DNA from: Planktothricoides sp. SR001 | GTDB taxonomy: Bacteria > Cyanobacteriota > Cyanobacteriia > Cyanobacteriales > Laspinemataceae | Reading direction: 5' to 3' | Assembly (NCBI RefSeq): GCF_001276715.1 | Contig: NZ_LIUQ01000002.1 | Span: 144,093-208,092 of the forward strand | Length of the DNA: 64,000 nucleotides | In this document: one piece after another, positions 1 through 8,188 of the stretch | Layout: every line of letters starts with the position of its first letter | Position numbering within the stretch: the stretch's first letter is position 1 | Made by a program: the position numbers and the translations under genes | The notes under the pieces: generated by a model | What the model was told of the DNA's origin: nothing | Database searches by the model: none | The model's input: the letters and a program-made list of their open reading frames with translations, nothing else

Positions 1-639
1 ACCACTTTTGCTAACTTGCTGGCGGCGCTATTGGCCATGTCCGGCATTGTCTTTTATGTCCTCATCTATACTCATTGGTTAAAACGCCATAGTACGCAAA
101 ATATTGTCATTGGTGGGGCTGCCGGTGCTATTCCGCCCTTGGTGGGTTGGGCCGCAGTGACCGGGGATTTGACTTGGGCGCCTTGGGTAATGTTTGCCAT
201 TATTTTCCTCTGGACACCGCCTCATTTTTGGGCTTTGGCTATGTATATTCGCAATGAATATGCGGAAGTGAATGTGCCCATGTTGCCGGTAATTTCTGGT
301 AATGAAACTACCGCTTATCAGATTTGGCTTTATACCTTAATTATGCTCCCCGCCACATTTTTGCTGGTGTTTCCTTTGCAAGCTAGTGGCCTGGTTTATG
401 GGGCGATCGCTCTTTGGCTGGGAGGTATTTTTGCCCTGAAAGCTTGGCAACTGTTGAAAAATCCCGACGATCAAGATATGGCTAGAGGATTGTTTAAATA
501 TTCCATCTATTATCTGATGTTACTTTGTGCGGGTATGGTGGTGGATAGCTTGCCGGTAATCCATCACTTCAATACGGTGTTGGCGGAGAATATGCAAAGT
601 TTAATCGGCGGGATTATTGGGACGATCCTAGGGGCGTAA
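1..639 (+). CDS. ctaB: Protoheme IX farnesyltransferase (heme O synthase), 3' part
   Basis: UbiA-family membrane prenyltransferase that adds farnesyl to heme b to make heme O for terminal oxidases. The reading frame is open to the first base of the window, so the N-terminus and the first Asp-rich motif lie outside. The visible part has several hydrophobic helices, the conserved [13 protein letters not shown] segment and the block [12 protein letters not shown] followed by [12 protein letters not shown], both typical of CtaB/CyoE. It ends just before two hairpins, so it is probably the last gene of its transcription unit. In cyanobacteria it usually sits with ctaA upstream of the cytochrome oxidase genes, but that neighbourhood is not in view. 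The family call is secure. Confidence 0.95.
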   Translation, partial: TTFANLLAALLAMSGIVFYVLIYTHWLKRHSTQNIVIGGAAGAIPPLVGWAAVTGDLTWAPWVMFAIIFLWTPPHFWALAMYIRNEYAEVNVPMLPVISGNETTAYQIWLYTLIMLPATFLLVFPLQASGLVYGAIALWLGGIFALKAWQLLKNPDDQDMARGLFKYSIYYLMLLCAGMVVDSLPVIHHFNTVLAENMQSLIGGIIGTILGA

Positions 640-650
640 AACGAAGCCTG

Positions 651-690
651 GAGAAACAAACCCGGTTTCGTAGAAGTTACCGGGTTTCTC
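651..690. repeat. Hairpin of the AAACCCGG/CCGGGTTT type
   Basis: Inverted repeat: an outer stem GAGAAAC/GTTTCTC and an inner stem CCCGGT/ACCGGG. The same GAAACCCGGTTTC core recurs at 15971-16037 and 43020-43085, so this is a dispersed repeat and not a gene-specific signal. Confidence 0.7.
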
Positions 691-720
691 TGCATTCACC
701 ACTTTGTGCTAAAAAGTAAT

Positions 721-747
721 AGAGGGCAATTGTTGCCCTCTTTTTTT
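721..747 (+). terminator. Rho-independent terminator after ctaB
   Basis: Perfect 9-bp stem AGAGGGCAA/TTGCCCTCT with a 3-nt loop, followed directly by a run of seven T. It lies between ctaB and the next plus-strand gene. Confidence 0.85.
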
Positions 748-782
748 GTAACTTACTCAAATAATTGATATCTATATTTCCG

Positions 783-3278
783 ATGATTGGACAGGTATTC
801 AGTGGCCGTTATGAAATTATCCAAGAATTCAGCCAAGATGAGTTCAGCCAGACTTATCTTGCCCAGGATAAAAAAGGACATGGTTCTCCGGTTTGTTTGG
901 TCAAAGAATTCGTTCCTTGTGCAAATTTTTTAAGAGAGGGCGATCGCGAATTTTTACAGCAGATTTTTCGTCTATTTCAACAAGAAGCAGAAATCTTAAA
1001 ACAACTCGGACATAGCGATCGCTTTCCCAAGTTACTGGCATATTTTCAATACCAAGGAAAGTTTTATCTCGTCCAAGAATTTATTGAAGGTCGGCCTTTA
1101 CTAGATGAACTGGTGCCCGGTAAGCCCCTGAGTGAAGAAGAAGTCATCAACCTGTTAGCTGAACTATTAGAAACTTTAGCCATGATTCATTTTTACCATA
1201 TCAATCATGGCAATATTCATCCTAACAATATTATCCGCAGTAAGCAAAATCACCAGTTAGTTTTAACGGACTTTGCTGTATTCAAACAAATGCTCAGTCA
1301 AAATCCGCAAATTGCGGGAAAATTGGCCGGTTATCAACGCCCTAAATTAACAGCCGAAACCTGTCTATTTAGCGATGATATTTATGCGGTGGGGATGATT
1401 GCCATTCAAGCAATCACAGGAATTCCTGCTGAACAAATCCCCAGAAATTATAAAACCCATAAAGTTATCTGGGAAGATAAAGTAAAAGTGAAAAATCGCC
1501 GGTTATTATCGCTTTTAAATAATATGGTCAGCGTTGGCAAAAAGCCGCGTGATGTTGTTATTTATAAAGGTTTAAAACCAATCAAAATTATTCAAAAAAC
1601 ATATCAAACTGTATCGCAAAAAAAAATCGATTTAGCTGGCAGCTTAATTGAGATATTTGCTCAAAACCAATTAGGGAAATTATTAGGATTGATGTGCAGT
1701 GGTTCGGCGATCGCATTTTTATTGCTGAATCCATCAACTTTATATTTTATCAGATATCCTCAAGTGCTGCTCCATCAGGGAATAAGTGGAGAGGCAATGA
1801 GTCAATCTAAAGCTTTCGCTCGTTTAGATATTATTGAACAAGATTTAACGGTTCGCTCTGCCCCTGTTTCCGAGGAATTAGCCAAAAAAGTTGAGGGAAT
1901 TGCCAGGAAAATTACGATCCAAATTAAAACCGAAAATAAGCATCAAGGTTCAGGGGCGATCGTCGCTAAATCTGGCAATCAATACTATGTTTTAACTGCC
2001 AAGCACGTCGTGAATAAAATCGATACTTATTCCGTGGTGACAAGAGATGGAAAAAGCTATCAAGTTGATGATGATATGGTAAAAAAATTTGCTGGGTTAG
2101 ATTTGGCAATCTTGCAGTTTACCAGCGAAGAAAATTACCCAGTTGCCACCTTAGCAAACGATCCATTAAACTATGATGAAACTCGCTGGGGTTTTCTCTC
2201 TGGTTGGCCAATTGTGCCAGAAAATAAACCCTCTCATTATGAGTTTAATCTAGGCCAACTTGTTAGTCAAGAAATTGCCTTATTAAATATTACCGATGCT
2301 AATTCTGTAAATCAAGGTTATGAGTTACTTTATAGCAATTTTAGTAAAGCCGGAGTCAGTGGTGGGCCGGTGTTGGATACCCAGGGAAGGCTGATAGGAA
2401 TTCATGGCGCTGCGAGAGTCGATCGCGTGAATAAAGTTCAGCTTGGGGATAGTTTGGGAGTGCCAATTAAAAGGTTTCTTGATGTAGTGAATCAAACAAA
2501 CCTGCCCCAAGAATCGTTAAAAATAGAAGTCAATCCGCCCGCTAAAATTACTAAAAATAGCCAGAAAATTGAAGGAAAAAATAAGATAAATTTATCCAGG
2601 GATTCGGTCTTAGCTGTGAATCAGCCTGCGGATAAAAACAATCATAGCCACTGGGTGAATTATGGCAATCAATTATGGCGCATGGGGCTAACTGATGCGG
2701 GAATTCAGGCATTTGACGAAGCAATTAAAATTCAGCCAGATTTTTATCCTGCTTGGTATTTGCGGGGGTTGGCATTAATAGAAAATCAAGAATATCCAGA
2801 AGCTTTGACATCTTTCGACCGTGTATTAAAGCTTGAGCCGAAATTTGTTCAAGTTTGGGCAGAAAAAGGGAAAATTTTGGCTGAGTTAGGGGAATACTCA
2901 AAAGCAGTTAACTCAATTGAGCAAGGGATTAAAAGCCATCAGAAAAATTTGATGTTTCATTGGTTGCATGGAAATTGGCTTTATCGCTCTAAACAATATG
3001 TAAAAGCGATCGCCGCCTATAGTAAAGCGATCGAGATTAAACCCCATCCGTTTGCCTATTATAATCGAGGCGTAGCTCATTATTTGATGCATAACTATAC
3101 GGAGGCGATCGCGGACTATAATCAAGCTTTACAAATGAACTTGAACATCGGCGAAATTTACCTAGCCCGCAGTTTAGCCTATACCGCCCAAGGCAACGCA
3201 CAAAAAGCGGCTGAAGACTTAGCCAAAGCTGAACAACTTTTTTGTGAACAACATCGTCCTGAATGTGAAAAAAAATGA
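783..3278 (+). CDS. Pseudokinase - trypsin-like protease - TPR fusion protein
   Basis: Three-part membrane protein of about 831 aa. Residues ~1-290 are a Ser/Thr-kinase fold starting GRYEIIQEF, but the catalytic loop reads HGNIHPNNI instead of HRD..N, and the DFG position reads DFA, so kinase activity is doubtful. A hydrophobic segment at ~300-325 probably crosses the membrane. Residues ~385-580 form a trypsin-like serine protease with a plausible triad: His in LTAKHVV (~406), Asp in LDLAIL (~440), Ser in GVSGGPVL (~525). Residues ~620-830 are TPR repeats. I chose ATG 783 (MIGQVFSGRYE) over the upstream TTG at 765 because this is how the family begins. The protein probably senses through the kinase fold or TPRs and acts by proteolysis outside the cytoplasm; that role is inferred. 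Confidence 0.85.
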   Translation: MIGQVFSGRYEIIQEFSQDEFSQTYLAQDKKGHGSPVCLVKEFVPCANFLREGDREFLQQIFRLFQQEAEILKQLGHSDRFPKLLAYFQYQGKFYLVQEFIEGRPLLDELVPGKPLSEEEVINLLAELLETLAMIHFYHINHGNIHPNNIIRSKQNHQLVLTDFAVFKQMLSQNPQIAGKLAGYQRPKLTAETCLFSDDIYAVGMIAIQAITGIPAEQIPRNYKTHKVIWEDKVKVKNRRLLSLLNNMVSVGKKPRDVVIYKGLKPIKIIQKTYQTVSQKKIDLAGSLIEIFAQNQLGKLLGLMCSGSAIAFLLLNPSTLYFIRYPQVLLHQGISGEAMSQSKAFARLDIIEQDLTVRSAPVSEELAKKVEGIARKITIQIKTENKHQGSGAIVAKSGNQYYVLTAKHVVNKIDTYSVVTRDGKSYQVDDDMVKKFAGLDLAILQFTSEENYPVATLANDPLNYDETRWGFLSGWPIVPENKPSHYEFNLGQLVSQEIALLNITDANSVNQGYELLYSNFSKAGVSGGPVLDTQGRLIGIHGAARVDRVNKVQLGDSLGVPIKRFLDVVNQTNLPQESLKIEVNPPAKITKNSQKIEGKNKINLSRDSVLAVNQPADKNNHSHWVNYGNQLWRMGLTDAGIQAFDEAIKIQPDFYPAWYLRGLALIENQEYPEALTSFDRVLKLEPKFVQVWAEKGKILAELGEYSKAVNSIEQGIKSHQKNLMFHWLHGNWLYRSKQYVKAIAAYSKAIEIKPHPFAYYNRGVAHYLMHNYTEAIADYNQALQMNLNIGEIYLARSLAYTAQGNAQKAAEDLAKAEQLFCEQHRPECEKK

Positions 3279-3324
3279 GGAAAAATAACCCAAAAGAAGG
3301 GATTAAATCCCTAGGGAGTTAGAG

Positions 3325-5292
3325 ATGAAGAAAAGACTCAGCCACCGGCAACTACGGCACAACCTCCCCTTAATAGCTACCGTTCTCTTTTCCTACTGTC
3401 TTTTCGGTTTACTCGGACTCAAGTTAGCCGTCCTTCCTGGAGATGTGACGGCGGTTTGGATACCAGCGGGAATTGCTCTGGGGGCTGTTTTGGTCTGGGG
3501 GAAAAAGATTTGGCCGGGAATTATCCTGGGTTCTTTTAGTATTTCTTTAGTATTTAATCCCACTCCGGTCAGTTTGGCGATCGGTGCCGTCACCTCTGTG
3601 GGCAATACTTTGACACCTTTATTTGGGGCATTTTTTATTAAACGTTTTACCCACAGTCGTTATCCTTTTCATCGGGCAATTCAGGTATTTCATTTTGTGG
3701 GTTGGGGCGCGATCGCCGCTCAAATGATTGGTGCCACTGTGGGGGTGGGGGCGCTCTGTCTGGGTCAATTTGTCCCCTGGTCAAATTTTGCCCCATCGTG
3801 GATTACTTGGTGGGTTTCTAATGCCGCAGGGGTATTGATTTTTACCCCGTTACTGTTAACTTGGTATCGCTTTTTGCCTAGTATATATAGTATATACCGA
3901 GAAATCGAACCAGAAAATTTTGCCTCTAGGGTTTTTAAGTATTGCCAGCTTTTTTTGCCAAAAAGTCAATTCTCTCGCCTGGAACTTCTCAGTTGGCTAT
4001 TGCTTTTTGAAATTGTAAGTGTTTTAGCGTTTTGGCAGGCTTACCCGGTGGAATATTTAACGATTCCCTTATTAGTTTGGGCGGCTTTTCGGTTTCCCGA
4101 AAGCGGGACAACCTTGGCGATCGCCCTAACTGCTTTTACGGCGATCGCGGGGACAATTTTGCAGCGCAGTTCCTTTGTCCGGGACGATCTGAATATCTCG
4201 CTGCTTTTTTTAGAATCATTTATTGGGGTAATTTCCGTCGCCACCTTAGTGTTAATGGCGGTTTTGACAGAACGCCGTGATGCATTATCGGGGTTAAAAA
4301 AAGCCAAAGACGAGCTAGAAATGCGGGTGATCGAACGCACCCAGGAACTCTCGCAAGCCAATGAACAACTGCAACGGCAAGAACTGCATTTAAGAGAAAA
4401 AGCTGAATCTCTTGCCCAAACTTTACGGCAACTGAAACAAACCCAAGCCCAACTAATTCAAAATGAAAAAATGACCAGTTTGGGGCAATTAGTCGCCGGA
4501 ATTGCCCACGAAATTAACAACCCAGTCAGTTTTATTTATAGTAACCTCCAGCCCGCCCAAGAATATTTCCGCGATTTAATCGAACTGATATCCCTTTATC
4601 AAGAAAGATACCCAGAACCAGAGGCAGAAATTATTGAGTTTGAAGAAGGAATTGATTTAGAATTTATCCAGACAGATTGCTTGAAACTTTTGGAATCAAT
4701 GCAATTTGGTGCCGATCGCATCCAAAAAATTGTGTTAAGTCTCCGCAATTTTTCCCGCTTAGACGAATCCGCACTTAAGTTAGTAGATATCCATGAAGGA
4801 ATTGAAAGCACCCTGTTGATTCTGCAACATCGTCTTGAGGGTTTTAACGCTGATAAAACCAGCGGCAGTAATCATCAGCCCATTGAGGTGATTAAATCTT
4901 ACAGTGTTCTGCCCAAAGTTGAATGTTTTGCCGGGGAAATTAATCAGGTTTTGATGAATATTTTAACCAATGCGATCGATGCTATTGAAGAATGCAATCC
5001 ACCAAAAGAAGGCCAGATCAAAATTAAAACTAGCTTGTTAGAAGATGAGCGCGTGTTGGTAGCGATCGCGGACAAAGGTGGAGGGATTGATGTCGCTACG
5101 CAATCGCAAATCTTTGACCCATTTTTCACTACAAAACCCGTCGGTCAAGGGACGGGATTGGGGCTTTATGTTTGCTATGAAACAATCGTCAACAAGCATC
5201 ATGGGGATTTAATTTGTCGCTCAGAATTAGGGGTGGGAACTACTATAGAAATTATTCTGCCTATTCGCCACATTCCCGAAAAAAAGGGGTAG
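3325..5292 (+). CDS. MASE1-domain sensor histidine kinase
   Basis: Two-component sensor kinase of 655 aa. Residues ~15-320 are a multi-helix membrane sensor of the MASE1 type (LGLKLAVLPGDVTAVWIPAG is its signature region). A coiled coil follows (~325-385), then a HisKA domain with the phosphoacceptor His at ~395 in AGIAHEINNPV, and an HATPase_c domain with the N box (NILTNAIDAI), the G1-type motif ADKGGGI and GTGLGLYV. No receiver or PAS domain is present and no response regulator is adjacent. The start ATG is preceded by GGAGTTAGAG. The gene begins 46 nt after the upstream protease fusion, so co-transcription is possible. Ligand unknown. The kinase core is paralogous to that of the histidine kinase at 36494-39280. 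Confidence 0.93.
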   Translation: MKKRLSHRQLRHNLPLIATVLFSYCLFGLLGLKLAVLPGDVTAVWIPAGIALGAVLVWGKKIWPGIILGSFSISLVFNPTPVSLAIGAVTSVGNTLTPLFGAFFIKRFTHSRYPFHRAIQVFHFVGWGAIAAQMIGATVGVGALCLGQFVPWSNFAPSWITWWVSNAAGVLIFTPLLLTWYRFLPSIYSIYREIEPENFASRVFKYCQLFLPKSQFSRLELLSWLLLFEIVSVLAFWQAYPVEYLTIPLLVWAAFRFPESGTTLAIALTAFTAIAGTILQRSSFVRDDLNISLLFLESFIGVISVATLVLMAVLTERRDALSGLKKAKDELEMRVIERTQELSQANEQLQRQELHLREKAESLAQTLRQLKQTQAQLIQNEKMTSLGQLVAGIAHEINNPVSFIYSNLQPAQEYFRDLIELISLYQERYPEPEAEIIEFEEGIDLEFIQTDCLKLLESMQFGADRIQKIVLSLRNFSRLDESALKLVDIHEGIESTLLILQHRLEGFNADKTSGSNHQPIEVIKSYSVLPKVECFAGEINQVLMNILTNAIDAIEECNPPKEGQIKIKTSLLEDERVLVAIADKGGGIDVATQSQIFDPFFTTKPVGQGTGLGLYVCYETIVNKHHGDLICRSELGVGTTIEIILPIRHIPEKKG

Positions 5293-5338
5293 GGTGGGTT
5301 AGACCCGCCGGTAATTTTAGCAACTAACAGATAACTTT
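5288..5338. repeat. Duplicated flank downstream of specificity half A
   Basis: About 51 bp beginning GGTAGGGTGGGTTAG closely match 10462-10514, which lies downstream of the second specificity half. The paralogous genes therefore share flanking DNA, as expected of a segmental duplication. In the second copy about 115 bp of other DNA separates this block from the gene. Confidence 0.7.
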
Positions 5339-5346
5339 CCCGTTGA

Positions 5347-6597
5347 TTACTGAATGGGAAAACCAGGAATGAGGCGATCAATTTCTGCCATTAACTGCAT
5401 AGTTTCTTTCAGGGCGATCGCAATTTTTTGATAATGCAAAACCTCATCAAAAGATAAAATACGGCTGGCTTTCTTACGGTCTTTCAGCCATTTATCTAAA
5501 ACCTGATAACCGCCAATCTTAAAATCCCACAATTCCGGGGTAATCCCAGCAAAATAGCGAGTTTTATTAATATAAACCCGCTGTTCTTTAGCTTGGTAAG
5601 TTACCTCCGTCACGGCATTATCCCCCTCACCACCAACTTTGGTAATTAATTTATTGAGTTTTTTGGATTTCATTAAATGTAAATTGACTAATTCCTCCCC
5701 TTTTGTCCCCAAGTCTCTAAATAATTGGTCATTGCTGGTTAAAGGAACGCGGGGAAAGTCGATTTTCAGAAATTCGGCATAGCGTTGGCGATAGGTAGGA
5801 CTGTGGAAAATCCCGTAAATATAGTAAAAAATGGCTTCTGGGGTGGGGACGTAGCCCAGTTTTTCTCGAATAGCTTCCAAAAATCCTTTAGAAAGATTGG
5901 CGGATTTTTCAACGAAAAGATTCCCTTGTTGATTTTGCGTATCAGGATAGGTATAGAGGGGAAAAACAAAACCATTATTTGATGTTTTGGGTGACATACA
6001 GATTACTTCTACAATACTAGAAGCAACTTGTGCATGAGCAAACGTTTCCCCTTTGGTTAGTCGCGATGTTATCAGAGCAAGATTATTCCCAGCGAGCAGA
6101 TGTCTCATCAATTCAGAACGCGGCATACAAATAAAACCTCTTGTTTGTCCTGTGTAGTAAGTAAACCTAACATCAAAAGGGCGATATAATACGGAAACAA
6201 TTTTATCATTTTCTATTGGACTACGGTTTAAATCTTTTTGAGCCAGGTCAACTTTCCAGTCTCGTGCATCTTTCCCAAGATTATATTTATTTCGTGCTGT
6301 TTCAACCGGGAGAGAGGCAAAGTCTGTCACCGTATCCATCACTTCCTGCGATGACCATTTGATTGTTAAACTATCCCTAGCGGTGACAATTCCCACAGAA
6401 TTGACCGGCATGATTTCAGTAATTTTCCAGCCCTGATTATATTCACCTAATAAATCAGTATCTTGGGGAATAAACAGATAAAATGGCGATTGGGGATTGA
6501 GTTCTGTCCAATCAACTGTGGTGACATCATGTTCTTCCAGATAGCGATACTTATTTTCTCGCGAACCGTAAAGATGGGCGTGATAAATTTTAGTCAT
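5347..6597 (-). CDS. Restriction-modification specificity half, copy A (type ISP/IIG C-terminal domain)
   Basis: 416 aa, matching the C-terminal part of single-chain restriction-modification enzymes (the LlaBIII/type ISP-like specificity domain). It begins MTKIYHAHLYGSRENKYRYL, which in intact relatives directly follows the methylase core whose N-terminal half is encoded at 8189-10033. Residues 1-45 and ~225-416 are nearly identical to the paralogue at 10632-11873, while ~46-220 differ strongly, as expected of a target-recognition domain. The gene follows hicA closely on the same strand. It may act as a separate specificity subunit, or be the displaced half of a broken gene. No frameshift is visible within it. 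Confidence 0.8.
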   Translation of the reverse strand: MTKIYHAHLYGSRENKYRYLEEHDVTTVDWTELNPQSPFYLFIPQDTDLLGEYNQGWKITEIMPVNSVGIVTARDSLTIKWSSQEVMDTVTDFASLPVETARNKYNLGKDARDWKVDLAQKDLNRSPIENDKIVSVLYRPFDVRFTYYTGQTRGFICMPRSELMRHLLAGNNLALITSRLTKGETFAHAQVASSIVEVICMSPKTSNNGFVFPLYTYPDTQNQQGNLFVEKSANLSKGFLEAIREKLGYVPTPEAIFYYIYGIFHSPTYRQRYAEFLKIDFPRVPLTSNDQLFRDLGTKGEELVNLHLMKSKKLNKLITKVGGEGDNAVTEVTYQAKEQRVYINKTRYFAGITPELWDFKIGGYQVLDKWLKDRKKASRILSFDEVLHYQKIAIALKETMQLMAEIDRLIPGFPIQ

Positions 6598-6606
6598 GGT
6601 AATTTT

Positions 6607-6849
6607 TTAAGAAAATAGTTGGTTAATTAGATCGTCACGAGTTAGATCAAAATGAGTTTCAACATCTCGTAAAATGGCGCTGAGAATCCCAATCTTAATT
6701 GGGCTATGATTGGGTATGGTAATGTGATGTTCTCCATTTTGTTGAGTGGTTAATCGGATATGACTTCCAGTTTGGCGATCGACAACGTAGCCTAATTTTT
6801 CTAAAGCCTTCGCCAAAGATTCACCCGACAAGTCTCTGGGCAACTTCAT
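6607..6849 (-). CDS. hicA: HicA-family mRNA interferase toxin
   Basis: 80 aa, double-stranded-RNA-binding-like fold. The family's catalytic His is in TGSHIRLT, and HHITIPNHSPIKIG and ILSAILRDVETH are typical of YcfA/HicA toxins, which cleave mRNA. Its start codon overlaps the stop of the upstream HicB-like gene (ATGA), so the pair is translationally coupled, antitoxin first. A remnant of the same toxin's C-terminus remains at 11896-11985. The gene appears intact. Confidence 0.9.
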   Translation of the reverse strand: MKLPRDLSGESLAKALEKLGYVVDRQTGSHIRLTTQQNGEHHITIPNHSPIKIGILSAILRDVETHFDLTRDDLINQLFS

Positions 6850-7055
6850 GAAGCAATGACCTCATCATAAACGATATGTAAACGAATCATTTTTGGGCGA
6901 TTTGCTTCATCCGGGTAATGACACTCAACAGCATCTTTTACCATTGCTCTAAGTTCTGGAAGGCTGTCCGCTTGAGTAAAGATAGGCTGACCGATCGCCC
7001 TAGCAAAATAACCACCTTCAGGATCGTTTTCAACCCAAAAAATAATTTCTGTCAT
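6846..7055 (-). CDS. hicB: HicB-like antitoxin, partner of HicA
   Basis: 69 aa beginning MTEIIFWVENDPEGGYFARA, with the partial RNase-H-like fold of HicB antitoxins (an F.A.A.. strand, then SLPELRAMVKDAVECHY). Database relatives are often mislabelled 2-oxoisovalerate dehydrogenase. I chose ATG 7055, which has AGGAG 8 nt upstream; a GTG nine bases earlier (7064) is possible. Overlaps hicA by 4 nt. It should bind and neutralise HicA and may repress its own promoter. Confidence 0.8.
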   Translation of the reverse strand: MTEIIFWVENDPEGGYFARAIGQPIFTQADSLPELRAMVKDAVECHYPDEANRPKMIRLHIVYDEVIAS

Positions 7056-7163
7056 CAAAGTCACTCCTGAATTTTTTTACTATAATCAATTGTATTATAC
7101 TATTATAGCAAAATACCTGTGCTGTGATTTATATTGTGCAAAGCAAAATTTAGCCAATGAGGT

Positions 7164-7325
7164 TTAAATGCTATCGGGTTCTAAATAAAGCGCGATCGCT
7201 TCCCGAATATTTTCTAAAGCTTCTGATTCAGTTTCTCCTGCTGACACACAACCGGGCAATTCTGGACACCAAACCGCCCAATCACCTGTTTCCGAGTCGA
7301 GTTCTAGAATGACACGCCATTTCAT
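7164..7325 (-). CDS. Short HicB-family protein, possibly truncated
   Basis: 53 aa: MKWRVILELDSETGDWAVWC, then PELPGCVSAGETESEALENI and REAIALYLEPD before the stop. This is the HicB antitoxin N-terminal fold (strand, PELPGC turn, helix). Relatives usually continue another 15-20 residues past EPD, so this copy may have lost its C-terminus. No HicA partner is adjacent; the HicA downstream already has its own HicB-like partner. It could be an orphan antitoxin or a remnant. Confidence 0.7.
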   Translation of the reverse strand: MKWRVILELDSETGDWAVWCPELPGCVSAGETESEALENIREAIALYLEPDSI

Positions 7326-7376
7326 ATTCTTTACTCTGTTAAAAATTGGTTAATTTTGAACCATTATAGCAATATT

Positions 7377-7838
7377 TTAAGTTGATGTTGTGGGATTGTA
7401 CCAACTTTCTATAGGTAAATCCCGCACGGTTTGAATCCGCTGAAAGTCGCTATCCGCAGACACCAAAATTAAATTGTGTTGCAGGGCGATCGCGGCAATC
7501 CATAGATCATTTTGACTGACTCCCAGATCGATTAGTCGAGTTCTTCGGCGTTTACTTTTCTCTTTTGGCCCAAAACGTCGCATCAACTCTGCCTGAACTG
7601 CGCCATAAATTTTAGCAGTGCTTGAGTCGATCGCATAGATGAATACATTCTGCAAAAATTTTTCGACTAGCTGAAGATTATTCTGCTGATTTTGAGAATT
7701 TTCGGCCATATAAATCAATTCAGCTTGTACAATGACACAAGTTGAAACCTGCGCTTGACCGAGGGCTGATAACTGAGCGATAATATCAGGCTGATGCTGA
7801 ATAGCTAAACTACAGTGATTGGTATCTAATAAATACAT
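7377..7838 (-). CDS. vapC: PIN-domain ribonuclease toxin (VapC type)
   Basis: 153 aa PIN domain. Acidic metal-binding residues are visible: Asp in MYLLDTNHC, Glu in VQAELIYMAE, Asp in SQNDLWIAA and Asp in VSADSDF. The tract LMRRFGPKEKSKRRRTRLID is an insertion common in cyanobacterial VapC proteins. It is expected to cut RNA. It lies 14 nt after the stop of an antitoxin-like gene on the same strand. The gene looks intact. Confidence 0.9.
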   Translation of the reverse strand: MYLLDTNHCSLAIQHQPDIIAQLSALGQAQVSTCVIVQAELIYMAENSQNQQNNLQLVEKFLQNVFIYAIDSSTAKIYGAVQAELMRRFGPKEKSKRRRTRLIDLGVSQNDLWIAAIALQHNLILVSADSDFQRIQTVRDLPIESWYNPTTST

Positions 7839-7852
7839 AAAATTTCTTAGTC

Positions 7853-8173
7853 TTATTTCAATTCTTCCGTCTCATTGTCATCAGTAGCAATATAGAACTT
7901 GCTCCGAGATTGATGGACTAACTCTAAACATTCATCAAAGTCATCCCCCTGCCATTGACCAATGTTTTCCAGGGTGTTTAAAATTGATGCGGCAGTAGAA
8001 GGCTTAGGTTTTACTATGATGGATGAATCAGAAGACCGGGACTTGAGAAAAAGCAGAAATTCTAAGGCGATCGCCAATATTTCATCCGGTGTTTGTTCAA
8101 TTTCTTGGCGCAGTTGTTCTTTAACCGAGACTGGGTTAGATTCAGGGTTGGTGATAATTTCTTGAGTTTCCAT
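7853..8173 (-). CDS. Antitoxin-like protein paired with VapC
   Basis: 106 aa, acidic and helical: QLRQEIEQTPDEILAIALEF in the first half, then a variable tail with QWQGDDFDECLELV. The gene order (small gene, 14-nt gap, PIN toxin) and the tail are typical of cyanobacterial VapB-type antitoxins. The N-terminus lacks a clear ribbon-helix-helix or AbrB motif. A strong ribosome site GGAGGTG precedes the ATG. It begins 15 nt after the stop of the methylase half upstream. Confidence 0.7.
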   Translation of the reverse strand: METQEIITNPESNPVSVKEQLRQEIEQTPDEILAIALEFLLFLKSRSSDSSIIVKPKPSTAASILNTLENIGQWQGDDFDECLELVHQSRSKFYIATDDNETEELK

Positions 8174-8188
8174 AAATATGCACCTCCA

